Made by a program: the position numbers and the translations under genes
The notes under the pieces: generated by a model
Told to the model about the DNA's origin: nothing
Seen by the model: only the letters and a program-made list of their open reading frames with translations
The model's database searches: none
Source: Clostridiaceae bacterium Marseille-Q3526
GTDB lineage: Bacteria; Bacillota; Clostridia; Lachnospirales; Lachnospiraceae
Reading direction: 5' to 3'
DNA: 64,000 bases
Assembly (NCBI GenBank): GCA_018223375.1
Contig: JAGTTS010000002.1
Coordinates: 124,001 to 188,000, forward strand
Shown here: piece after piece, positions 14,456-22,904 of the stretch
Layout: each line of letters starts with the position of its first letter
Position numbering within the stretch: position 1 is the first letter of the stretch

Positions 14456-15535
14456 ATGAACATAAAGAAAAAGATTGACTGGTACAGCGTCGTTCGAGTA
14501 GCCACCTCTATCCTGATCGCCCTTATGATTGCGGCAGTGATTATTTTTGCAGTGGCAGACGATCCGCTGACAGCCCTGAACCGTTTTCTCCTGGGGCCTT
14601 TTTCAACGAAGCGGAATTTTTTCAATGCAGTGGAGATGATGGTTCCGCTGGTTTTCTGCGGACTCGCCATCAATGTCATGCATAAGAGCGGACTGTTTTC
14701 TATGGCGGCAGACAGCTCCTTTTACTTTTCAGGAGTAGTAGCGGCTATTCTGGCGATTGCATGTCCTATGCCTGCAGGAGTTCACCAGCTGGTAATTCTC
14801 CTGACGTCTATGGCTGTAGGAGGACTGATTGGCGTGATTCCTGTCATTATTAAAAGAAAGACAGGAGCGAATGAGCTGGTAATTTCTCTGATGATGAACT
14901 ATATCTTCTTTAATTTCGGATATTGGCTGATCCGTGCTTTTTTCCTGGACGAGGCCAACGGTTCCTTCTCAGTGAAGTTCCAGAAGACGGCGAATCTGGG
15001 AAAAATGATTAAGGGAACAAACGCCCATTATGGAATCTTCATCATGATTGCGGCAGTTGTCTTCATGTGGATTCTTATGGATAAGTCTAAATTTGGCCGT
15101 GAACTGAAAATCACAGGTTCCAACCCCAGCTTTGCCAAGTACGCAGGACTGAAAATTGGGGGAATCGTGATTGGATCCCAGCTGATCGGCGGTATGCTGG
15201 CCGGACTGGGCGGAGGTGTGGAGATGATTGGAATGTACACTCATTTCCAGTGGATTACAGCTCAGACTTATGTATGGGATGGTATTCTGATCAATCTGCT
15301 GGCCGGAACGAAGCCGCTTATGATTCCTGTATCGGCATTTTTTATTTCCTACATCAGAATCGGAGCGCTGGTTATGTCCAGAGGAGGCGATGTGGATTCA
15401 GAGATTGTATCCATTATTCAGGGAATTATCATTCTTCTGATTGCGTCAGAGCGCTTTATGTATCAGATGAAGAAGCGCAAGGAAGAAAAAGAAGCGCTGC
15501 AGAATCAGGCGATGGAAACTGCTGGTGTAAACTAA
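14456..15535 (+). CDS. Nucleoside ABC importer, permease 1 (NupP-like)
   Basis: A 359-residue integral membrane protein of the BPD_transp_2 (RbsC-like) type with about 8-10 hydrophobic segments. The conserved GLAINVMHKSGLFSMAADSSFYFSG and ANELVISLMMNY regions are visible. ATG 14456 lies only 3 bases after the ATPase stop, with AGGAGGCG inside the end of that gene, so translation is probably coupled. It forms the heterodimeric channel with the next gene. Confidence 0.92.
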   Translation: MNIKKKIDWYSVVRVATSILIALMIAAVIIFAVADDPLTALNRFLLGPFSTKRNFFNAVEMMVPLVFCGLAINVMHKSGLFSMAADSSFYFSGVVAAILAIACPMPAGVHQLVILLTSMAVGGLIGVIPVIIKRKTGANELVISLMMNYIFFNFGYWLIRAFFLDEANGSFSVKFQKTANLGKMIKGTNAHYGIFIMIAAVVFMWILMDKSKFGRELKITGSNPSFAKYAGLKIGGIVIGSQLIGGMLAGLGGGVEMIGMYTHFQWITAQTYVWDGILINLLAGTKPLMIPVSAFFISYIRIGALVMSRGGDVDSEIVSIIQGIIILLIASERFMYQMKKRKEEKEALQNQAMETAGVN

Positions 15536-15547
15536 GGAGGAGAGAAA

Positions 15548-16462
15548 ATGGAATTTTTAGTGAACCTTGATTTCTGGTTTACGGTTCTTCGCTGCACGAC
15601 GCCAGTTCTGCTGGCCACAATGGCTGCTCTGATTGCCAGCCGTTCAGGGCTTCTGAATCTGGGATTAGAGGGAACTATGACTATAGCGGCTCTCTGCGGC
15701 GTTTTGGGAAGCGGCTTTACAGGAAGTCTGTTTGTGGGAGCTGCAGCCGGTTTGCTGGCCGGTACGGTTTACACAATGCTGCTGGCTTATTTTATTCAGC
15801 ATTTAAAAGCGAATCAGGTAATCACTGGAGTTGCTTTGAATCTGGCCGCTACAGGTGGTTCTGTGTTCTGCCTGTACTCTCTGACTGGGGATAAGAACGC
15901 CAGCAATTCCCTTCCTTCCCAGGCCTTTCCGGCAGTTAATATTCCTGTGATTCAGGATATCCCAGTGGTGGGAGACATTCTGTCGGGGCATAACTGCCTG
16001 ACCTACCTGGCGTTTATTGTCGCAGTAGTTATGTTTGTTATGCTGAAGAAAACGGCCTTTGGAATTCGTATCCGGGCAGTGGGAGAGTCGGCAGAGGCGG
16101 CCCGTTCTGTGGGAATTAATGTGGAAAAGGTGCGCTACCAGGCTATGTTTATCAGCGGAATTTTAGCGTCTCTGGGAGGTATGTACCTTTCCATGGGCTA
16201 TGTAAATCGCTTTACATCGAATATGGTAGCCGGCCGGGGATATATTGCCTTGGCAACCAACGCTATGGCTGCGGGTAATGCTCTGATGGGAACAGTCAGT
16301 TCTATTCTCTATGGAGTTGGAAGCGGTATATCTATTTATCTGCAGAATAACAACGTGGATCCATACCTGATCACGATTATTCCCTATGCGTCCATTATCA
16401 TTTTCTATGTGGCGTTCAGCCTCTACTATAAAGTGCGTCAGAAATCAGAGGGCGGACTGTAG
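15548..16462 (+). CDS. Nucleoside ABC importer, permease 2 (NupQ-like)
   Basis: The second RbsC-type permease, 304 residues. It has the family motif ASRSGLLNLGLEGTM near the N-terminus, the FGIRIRAVGESAEAARSVGINVEKV coupling loop, and GRGYIALATNAMAAGNAL. It starts 12 bases behind permease 1 with AAGGAGGAG. Paired with permease 1 and the double ATPase it forms the membrane part of the nucleoside importer. Confidence 0.92.
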   Translation: MEFLVNLDFWFTVLRCTTPVLLATMAALIASRSGLLNLGLEGTMTIAALCGVLGSGFTGSLFVGAAAGLLAGTVYTMLLAYFIQHLKANQVITGVALNLAATGGSVFCLYSLTGDKNASNSLPSQAFPAVNIPVIQDIPVVGDILSGHNCLTYLAFIVAVVMFVMLKKTAFGIRIRAVGESAEAARSVGINVEKVRYQAMFISGILASLGGMYLSMGYVNRFTSNMVAGRGYIALATNAMAAGNALMGTVSSILYGVGSGISIYLQNNNVDPYLITIIPYASIIIFYVAFSLYYKVRQKSEGGL

Positions 16463-16546
16463 GCAGCAGAAAATCTGGCCTGCGGGAAGCAGGTCTGATG
16501 ATAAATAAACGATTTATAAGACGTTTTAGAGAAAAAGGAGGAAATT

Positions 16547-17683
16547 ATGAGAAAATTACTGAAAAAGGCAGCGGCAGTGACATTGACAGCCGCTATGGCA
16601 GCATCTCTGACAGCCTGCGGAGGAAGCGGAGACGGAGCATCCAAGGAGACAGGAGAAGCTCAGGCAGCAGGGGAGAATGGCGAGAAAATCAAACTGACTC
16701 TCTGCATTGGCCGTAAAAATGACCTGTCCTTCCAGCAGTCTGCCTATGAGGGAAGTCTCAGAATTCAGGAAGAGATGGGAGACAAATATGAAGTAAACGT
16801 AGTGGAAATGGGAGATGACACTACAAAGTGGCAGGCGGCTTTCTATGATGCAGCTGACGCTGGAGCTGATATTGTAGTGGGAACAGGTTTCCAGAACAAA
16901 GAAAACTTTGAAACAATTCCAACGGAATATCCGGATACAAAGTTTATCCTGTTCGACCAGGAACTGGATTTTGAAAGTAATGATTTACCTAATACAATGG
17001 GCGTTCTGTTTGACTCTAACCAGTCTGGCTTCCTGGCGGGCGCAGTGGCTGCTTACTATACTACAGGAGAGAATGCAGCAAATGCAGATAAGACTATTGG
17101 ATTTGTCGGCGGCGTTGAGAGCACTACAGTAAACAACTTTCTGGTTGGATATGCAGAGGGAGCAAAATATGTGGATCCGGAAATCAAGGTTCTTACAGCA
17201 TATGTAGGAGATTATATGGATACTGCAAAGGCAAAAGATCTGGCCAATGCCCAGATTTCCGAGGGCGCTGATATTATCTTCCAGGTAGCAGGAGGCGCAG
17301 GAAATGGCGTTATCGAGGCTGCTGCAGAGAAAGACGGCGTAATGGCAATCGGCGTGGACAGCGATCAGTATCAGGCTCTTGAGGGAAGCAACCTTCAGCC
17401 TGCTGTTATCACATCCAGCCTTAAGAGACTGGACAACGCTCTGTTCAATATCTGCCAGAGCTATGCAGAAGATCCGTCCAGCGTACCGTTCGGCGAGAAC
17501 GTAACATACGGACTGGCAGAAGATTCTGTGGGAATCGTATTTAACGACAACCTGACAAACAGCATTGGCCAGGAAAACGTGGATAAGGTACAGGAAGCTC
17601 TGGAGAAGATTCAGGTTGGAGAGATCGAGGTAACAGAGGCAGCCGGACTTTCCGCTGAGGAAATCGACGCGATTGTTCAGTAA
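16547..17683 (+). CDS. BMP-family nucleoside-binding lipoprotein
   Basis: The 378-residue protein starts with a lipoprotein signal (MRKLLKKAA, hydrophobic core, lipobox LTAC with Cys at about 24) and a Ser/Gly/Glu-rich linker. The mature part is a type I periplasmic-binding fold with DLSFQQSAYEG, VVGTGFQNKENF, GFLAGAVAAYYTT, IGFVGGVESTTVNNFLVGY and IGVDSDQYQALEG. BMP proteins such as PnrA and NupN bind purine and other nucleosides outside the membrane and hand them to the importer encoded upstream. The last gene of the operon, it is followed by a terminator. Confidence 0.93.
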   Translation: MRKLLKKAAAVTLTAAMAASLTACGGSGDGASKETGEAQAAGENGEKIKLTLCIGRKNDLSFQQSAYEGSLRIQEEMGDKYEVNVVEMGDDTTKWQAAFYDAADAGADIVVGTGFQNKENFETIPTEYPDTKFILFDQELDFESNDLPNTMGVLFDSNQSGFLAGAVAAYYTTGENAANADKTIGFVGGVESTTVNNFLVGYAEGAKYVDPEIKVLTAYVGDYMDTAKAKDLANAQISEGADIIFQVAGGAGNGVIEAAAEKDGVMAIGVDSDQYQALEGSNLQPAVITSSLKRLDNALFNICQSYAEDPSSVPFGENVTYGLAEDSVGIVFNDNLTNSIGQENVDKVQEALEKIQVGEIEVTEAAGLSAEEIDAIVQ

Positions 17684-17708
17684 CAGGCAGGCCTGATCCG
17701 GCTGATAG

Positions 17709-17751
17709 AAAGGCTGCTGCAAGGGAAGGAATTCTTTTGCAGCAGCCTTTT
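17709..17751 (+). terminator. Terminator of the nucleoside operon
   Basis: AAAGGCTGCTGCAA pairs with TTGCAGCAGCCTTTT around a GGGAAGGAATTC loop, with T residues at the 3' side. Confidence 0.9.
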
Positions 17752-17832
17752 GCCTTACTTACACAAGCTTTTATTTAAGAACAGCCATTTCATATCTGCA
17801 GCTGTTTCATACCGGAGAGAAGGAGAGTTTAT

Positions 17833-19605
17833 ATGATGACATTGGAGCCTAAAAATAAAAAAGCGCTGCTTCGGACTGCCCTTGGCCTGGAGAAGGCTGA
17901 TCTGGCGGTGGTGAACTGCCGTCTGGTCAATGTGTTTACCGGAGAGATTTATCCGGCGGTTGTCTATGTAAAGGACGGATTTATTGCCCATGTGGAGGAT
18001 TCCTGCCTGGAGGGGCCTTATGACGCGGAAACGGTCTATGACGGACAGGGAAGATATCTGATACCAGGGCTGATTGATTCCCACATGCATATTGAAAGCT
18101 CTATGATGACACCCAGAAATTTTGCCAAGGCGGTGATCCCCCATGGAACCACGACGATTATCCACGATCCCCATGAGATTGCCAATGTGTACGGCCGGGA
18201 GGGCGTCGTCTACATGCACGATGCGGCGGAGGGGCTTCCCATGCGCCAGCTGGTAGATATACCAAGCTGTGTGCCGGCGGTTCCGGGCTGCGAGAATGCA
18301 GGCGCAGCGTTTATGGCTGAAGATATTGAGGCGCTGGCTGAGCTTCCAAGGGCAGTGGGACTGGCTGAGGTTATGGACTTCTACGGCGTCATGTACGGCG
18401 AGGATCGGATGATGGAGATCATTGAGGCAGCCGGGAAAAAGGGCCTGTATCTTCAGGGACATGCGCCGGCTGTGACAGGCAGAAAGCTGTCAGCGTATCT
18501 GATTGGAGGACCTGCCACCTGCCATGAGACTACGGCAGGAGACGAGGCGTTAAAGAAGCTGAGAAGCGGTATGTACGTGGATGCCAGAGAGAGCTCCATC
18601 ACTAAAAATGTGGAGGCAATCTGGAACGGAGTGAAGGATATCCGGTTTTTTGATACCCTGACGCTCTGCAGCGACGACAGAGAAAGCGATGATCTGCTTC
18701 ACACAGGCCATCTCAACGCGGTAGTGAGAAAAGCGGTGGAGAGCGGCATGGGCCCGGTTCTTGCCATTAAGAGCGCTACCATTAACACAGCGCGGGAAAT
18801 TGGAATGGAACATCTGGGAGCCATAGCGCCGGGATATATAGCAGATATGGTGCTGACGGACGACCTGCGGACCATGTGGGCGAAAGCAGTTTTCTTTGAA
18901 GGACAGCTGGCGGCAGAAGACGGAAGGCTTATTGCAGAGATTGAGGAGAGACCATTTGAGCTGGAGAACAGGAATTCCATGAACGTGGGCGAACTCTCTC
19001 TGGAGGATTTCTGTCTGAAATGTCCGAAAAACCATGGCACGGCTGCAGTGAATGTGATGGAGTACAAAACAAGAATTCAGAGCCACACAATCTGCACAGT
19101 CCAGGAGCACGAAATCAGGGACGGACAGCTGGTATTACAGGAAAACGAGGCCTTTGTAGCTGTGATTAACCGGCATGGAAAGGGAACCAGGGCCGTGGGC
19201 GTGGTGAAAAACTTTGGCCTGAGAGAGGGAGCTGTGGCGTCTACGGTATCCCATGACTCCCACAACCTGACAGTGGTTTATTTTAATCCGGAGGATGGTC
19301 TGGCAGCGGCAGAAGAACTGATCCGCTGCGGAGGCGGCATGACGGCGGTAAAGGATAAAACGGTGCTTCACACGCTTCCGCTGGAGGTGGCTGGCCTGAT
19401 GACAAATTTGGAGGCGGAGGAGCTTTCCAGAAAGGCTTCCGCCATGAAAGAGGTGGAACGGAAGCTGGGACTGACGGATATGGAGAATCCGCTGCTTAGA
19501 ATCGTGACTCTGGCTCTTCCTGTCATTCCGGAGGTGAAGATGTCAGATTTAGGCCTGGTATCTGTGGCGGAGAGAAAACTGATTCCGATTTTTCCAGAAG
19601 CTTGA
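17833..19605 (+). CDS. ade: Adenine deaminase
   Basis: The 590-residue length and motifs fit the Ade/AdeC amidohydrolase family: GLIDSHMHIESSMMTPRNF with the metal HxH, HGTTTIIHDPHEIANV, GLAEVMDF, LQGHAP and a C-terminal CGGGMTAV. It converts adenine to hypoxanthine with release of ammonia, using a dinuclear metal centre. In this context it can process adenine set free by DeoD from imported nucleosides. Two ATGs lie in tandem (17833, 17836); either fits the GGAGAG ribosome site. It is separated from the importer operon by a strong terminator, so it has its own promoter, which I could not place. Confidence 0.93.
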   Translation: MMTLEPKNKKALLRTALGLEKADLAVVNCRLVNVFTGEIYPAVVYVKDGFIAHVEDSCLEGPYDAETVYDGQGRYLIPGLIDSHMHIESSMMTPRNFAKAVIPHGTTTIIHDPHEIANVYGREGVVYMHDAAEGLPMRQLVDIPSCVPAVPGCENAGAAFMAEDIEALAELPRAVGLAEVMDFYGVMYGEDRMMEIIEAAGKKGLYLQGHAPAVTGRKLSAYLIGGPATCHETTAGDEALKKLRSGMYVDARESSITKNVEAIWNGVKDIRFFDTLTLCSDDRESDDLLHTGHLNAVVRKAVESGMGPVLAIKSATINTAREIGMEHLGAIAPGYIADMVLTDDLRTMWAKAVFFEGQLAAEDGRLIAEIEERPFELENRNSMNVGELSLEDFCLKCPKNHGTAAVNVMEYKTRIQSHTICTVQEHEIRDGQLVLQENEAFVAVINRHGKGTRAVGVVKNFGLREGAVASTVSHDSHNLTVVYFNPEDGLAAAEELIRCGGGMTAVKDKTVLHTLPLEVAGLMTNLEAEELSRKASAMKEVERKLGLTDMENPLLRIVTLALPVIPEVKMSDLGLVSVAERKLIPIFPEA

Positions 19606-19630
19606 TTTTTTATGCAATCTGTTGTAGGAT
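19602..19630 (+). promoter_or_regulatory. Promoter of asd
   Basis: TTGATT (19602-19607), 17 bases, TAGGAT (19625-19630). The -35 overlaps the stop codon of ade. Confidence 0.55.
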
Positions 19631-19718
19631 AGTGAAGTATCAGATCGCGTTCCGGCCGCAGAGCAGACAGAAGGCGAAATACAAGCGGATTTGTTCCGGG
19701 AATGAGGAGAAAACGGTT

Positions 19719-20816
19719 ATGGAGATGAAGAAGAAATTAAAGGTAGGCGTTCTGGGCGCAACAGGAATGGTTGGGCAGAGATTTATTTCCCTGCTGGCAG
19801 AGCATCCATGGTATGAGGTCGTGACAGTGGCTGCAAGCCCCAGATCTGCCGGAAAAACATATGAGGAGGCTGTGGGAGGACGCTGGAAGATGAAAACTCC
19901 CATGCCGGAGTGCGTAAAAAGCCTTGTTGTCATGAACGTCAATGAGGTGGAGAAGGTTGCGGCAGGCGTTGATTTTGTGTTCAGCGCAGTCGATATGACA
20001 AAGGACGAAATCCGCGCCATTGAGGAGGCTTATGCCAGAACAGAGACGCCGGTTGTATCTAATAACAGCGCCCACAGATGGACGCCGGATGTGCCGATGG
20101 TAATCCCGGAGGTGAATCCGGAGCATTTTAAGGTGATAGAGTTCCAAAAGAAGCGTCTGGGAACAAAGAGAGGATTTATCGCCGTAAAGCCCAACTGCTC
20201 CATTCAGAGCTACGCTCCGGTGCTCAGCGCATGGAAGGAATTTGAGCCTTACGAGGTAGTGGCGACTACCTACCAGGCTATTTCAGGCGCCGGAAAAACC
20301 TTTAAGGACTGGCCGGAGATGGTAGAGAACATTATCCCGTATATTGGCGGCGAGGAGGAAAAGAGCGAGCAGGAACCGCTGCGTATCTGGGGAGAAATTA
20401 AGGACGGCGTGATTGTGAAGGCCAGCGAGCCGGTCATTACCTGCCAGTGCATCCGCGTTCCCGTGCTGGACGGCCATACGGCGGCAGTATTTGTAAAATT
20501 CAGAAAGAAGCCTTCCAAGGAACAGCTGATTGAGAAGCTGACTGCATTTAAGGGACTTCCACAGGAGCTTGAGCTTCCCAGCGCGCCGAAGCAGTTTATC
20601 CAGTATCTGGAGGAGGACAACCGCCCTCAGGTAAAGCTGGATGTAGATTTCGAGCGCGGCATGGGCGTTTCCGTAGGACGCCTGAGAGAAGACACCGTTT
20701 ACGATTATAAGTTTGTCGGTCTCTCCCACAATACGTTAAGAGGCGCGGCAGGAGGAGCCGTTCTCTGCGCGGAGCTTCTGACAGCCCAGGGATATATTCA
20801 GGCGAAGGAGCAGTAA
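19719..20816 (+). CDS. asd: Aspartate-semialdehyde dehydrogenase, archaeal/fungal type
   Basis: I choose ATG 19719 because TGAGGAGA lies 8 bases upstream; the frame also runs back into ade but without a start signal. The 365-residue product reduces aspartyl phosphate to the semialdehyde with NADPH, the branch point to Lys, Thr, Met and diaminopimelate. Visible: GVLGATGMVGQRFI (NADP site), KPNCSIQSY with the nucleophilic Cys, QAISGAGKTFKDWPEMVEN, and the catalytic His in VLDGHTAAVFVKF. The motif set is that of the archaeal/yeast subfamily rather than the E. coli type. Confidence 0.92.
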   Translation: MEMKKKLKVGVLGATGMVGQRFISLLAEHPWYEVVTVAASPRSAGKTYEEAVGGRWKMKTPMPECVKSLVVMNVNEVEKVAAGVDFVFSAVDMTKDEIRAIEEAYARTETPVVSNNSAHRWTPDVPMVIPEVNPEHFKVIEFQKKRLGTKRGFIAVKPNCSIQSYAPVLSAWKEFEPYEVVATTYQAISGAGKTFKDWPEMVENIIPYIGGEEEKSEQEPLRIWGEIKDGVIVKASEPVITCQCIRVPVLDGHTAAVFVKFRKKPSKEQLIEKLTAFKGLPQELELPSAPKQFIQYLEEDNRPQVKLDVDFERGMGVSVGRLREDTVYDYKFVGLSHNTLRGAAGGAVLCAELLTAQGYIQAKEQ

Positions 20817-20842
20817 AAAGCAGACAGGCGAAAGGAGCAGCT

Positions 20843-21901
20843 ATGCCGTATACAAAGGAAGCGTTCGGACAGATGCCGGGCGGAGAAGCTGTGCATAAAT
20901 ATACATTAGAAAATAAAAACGGACTGACAGCCGGATTTCTCGATCTGGGAGCTGTGTGGCATTCCATGCTGGTTCCTGACAGAGAGGGGAAGTTCGCCGA
21001 CGTGGTTCTGGGCTACGACAGCCCGGAACACTATCTGGCCAGCGACGCTCACTTAGGGGAGATTATTGGGCGGAACGCCAACCGGATTGGAGGCGGCCGT
21101 TTTGAGCTGAACGGCAGAGAGTACGCTCTGACTGTCAACAATGGGCCGAACAATCTCCACAGCGGCAATGATTTCTACAGAAACCGTCTCTGGGAGGCCA
21201 GAACCTGGGAGGAGGCAGACGAAAGCTCTGTCTGCTTTACTCTGGAAAGTCCGGACGGAGATCAGGGATTCCCTGGGAATTTAAAGATTTCCGTTACCTA
21301 TACGCTGAATGATCAGGACGAGCTTCACATCCGCTATCAAGGCGTGTCAGATGCGGACACGATCATGAATATGACGAACCACGCCTATTTTAACCTGGCA
21401 GGCCATCAGTCGGGAGACGCTATGGGACAGCAGGTGTATCTGAACGCAGATCAGTTCACTCCTGCAGACGAGGTTTCTATTCCATATGGAACCGTTGTGC
21501 CGGTGAAGGGCACTCCCATGGATTTCACAGAGGCAAAGGAAATCAGGCAGGATCTGGAGAGCGGCTATGACCAGCTGGTGAAGGGAAACGGCTATGATCA
21601 CAACTGGGTAATTAACCGGGACAGAGAAGGTCTGGCTCTGGCTGCGAAGGCCTGGGATAAGGAAAGCGGCCGCGTGATGGAGGTCTGGACCGATATGCCA
21701 GGCGTGCAGTTCTACACGGCCAATTACCTGGACAACAGCCTTCCAGGCAAGGATGGAGCGGTCTACGGAGCGCGCCGCGCATACTGTTTTGAGACGCAGT
21801 ATTATCCAGACGCAGTGAACCATCCGCAGTTTCCATCTCCCGTTATAAAAGCGGGCGTTGAGAAACAGACGGAGACGGTTTACCGTTTTTGTACAGAATA
21901 G
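20843..21901 (+). CDS. galM: Aldose 1-epimerase (galactose mutarotase)
   Basis: A 352-residue beta-sandwich enzyme with the family landmarks GRNANRIGGGRF, NNGPNNLHSG, the catalytic His in NMTNHAYFNLAGH, YDHNWVIN, and a late CFETQYYPDAVNH with the catalytic Glu. It interconverts alpha and beta anomers of galactose or glucose, which would help use of lactose-type sugars handled by the LacZ system at 51 kb. AAAGGAG precedes ATG 20843. It lies 26 bases behind asd and is likely cotranscribed. Confidence 0.92.
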   Translation: MPYTKEAFGQMPGGEAVHKYTLENKNGLTAGFLDLGAVWHSMLVPDREGKFADVVLGYDSPEHYLASDAHLGEIIGRNANRIGGGRFELNGREYALTVNNGPNNLHSGNDFYRNRLWEARTWEEADESSVCFTLESPDGDQGFPGNLKISVTYTLNDQDELHIRYQGVSDADTIMNMTNHAYFNLAGHQSGDAMGQQVYLNADQFTPADEVSIPYGTVVPVKGTPMDFTEAKEIRQDLESGYDQLVKGNGYDHNWVINRDREGLALAAKAWDKESGRVMEVWTDMPGVQFYTANYLDNSLPGKDGAVYGARRAYCFETQYYPDAVNHPQFPSPVIKAGVEKQTETVYRFCTE

Positions 21902-21909
21902 ATGAAAAA

Positions 21910-21953
21910 CAGGGGGAGTCCAGAGGAACAGACGGACTCCCTGTCGTTTTTTT
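21910..21953 (+). terminator. Terminator after galM
   Basis: CAGGGGGAGTCC pairs with GGACTCCCTG (one bulged G), followed by TC and GTTTTTTT. Confidence 0.85.
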
Positions 21954-22008
21954 GCTTCGGCCCGGAGAGGAAATATTTCGCTTTGTGCCGAAGAAGGGAA
22001 AAGAGATT

Positions 22009-22890
22009 ATGGATACGAAACATATGGGAATGGCGAAAGCCCTGGCGATTGCGGCCTTTCTGGCAGTTACTATCATATGGGGAAGCACTTTCGTGGTAAT
22101 GAAAAACTCCATTGATATGCTGAGTCCTGCCTATGTGCTGGCATACCGGTTTACGATTGCTTCCCTGGGGCTGGCCGTTCTGTTTCACAGACGCCTGATT
22201 CATATGAACCGCCGGGACCTGCACTGCGGGATTGTGCTGGGCGTTCTGCTGGGAATGAGCTATGTATTCCAGACTTATGGACTGCAGCATACGACAGCCA
22301 GCAAAAATGCCTTTATTACGACACTCTATGTAATTATTGTACCGTTTCTGCACTGGGTGCTGAACGGAGTGAAGCCCAGGAAGAATAATCTGACAGCTGC
22401 AGTCCTGGCGGTGATCGGCCTGGCATTTATCTCCCTGAACGGAGAACATGGGATTAATCTGGGAGACGTGCTGACCTTCCTCTGCAGCGTATTTCTGGCC
22501 TGGCATATGGTCTATGTGGACCGGTATACGAGGCACAGAGATCCGGTGCTTTTAACGGTACTCCAGATTATGGTTTCTGCGCTTTTGTTCTGGGTTTTGG
22601 CCCTTGCCACAGAGGGAGTAAGGGATGTTAGAGAGCTTTTGGACTGGCAGACTGCATGGCCGCTTTTGTATCTGGGACTGATTGCCAGTATGCTGGGCTT
22701 TTTAGTGCAGAATGTGGGGCAGAAGTATTTGAGTCCGAATACCGCGTCGATCCTGCTGTCCTTTGAATCTGTATTCGGCCTGATTTTTTCCGTGATTTTC
22801 CTGAAGGAGACAGTTACAGCCAAAATGCTGGCAGGCTGCGTTCTCATGTTTGCGGCTGCAGTGATTTCTGAATACAGGGCAGGAAGCTAG
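22009..22890 (+). CDS. EamA/DMT superfamily permease
   Basis: The start is set at ATG 22009 (MDTKHMGMAKALAIAAFL). The longer frame begins inside the galM terminator and is not credible. The 293-residue product has ten hydrophobic segments in two EamA repeats, with the classic WGSTFVVMKNSIDMLSP at the front of repeat 1 and LSFESVFGLIFSVIFLKE in repeat 2. DMT members export amino acids, nucleobases or other small metabolites; the substrate cannot be told. It is followed 14 bases later by topB. Confidence 0.85.
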   Translation: MDTKHMGMAKALAIAAFLAVTIIWGSTFVVMKNSIDMLSPAYVLAYRFTIASLGLAVLFHRRLIHMNRRDLHCGIVLGVLLGMSYVFQTYGLQHTTASKNAFITTLYVIIVPFLHWVLNGVKPRKNNLTAAVLAVIGLAFISLNGEHGINLGDVLTFLCSVFLAWHMVYVDRYTRHRDPVLLTVLQIMVSALLFWVLALATEGVRDVRELLDWQTAWPLLYLGLIASMLGFLVQNVGQKYLSPNTASILLSFESVFGLIFSVIFLKETVTAKMLAGCVLMFAAAVISEYRAGS

Positions 22891-22904
22891 GAAGGGGGAA
22901 CAGA

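Noticed and set aside
19606..19718. Lysine riboswitch before asd
   Set aside because: The leader is only about 90 bases after the predicted start, too short, and no expression-platform terminator is seen.
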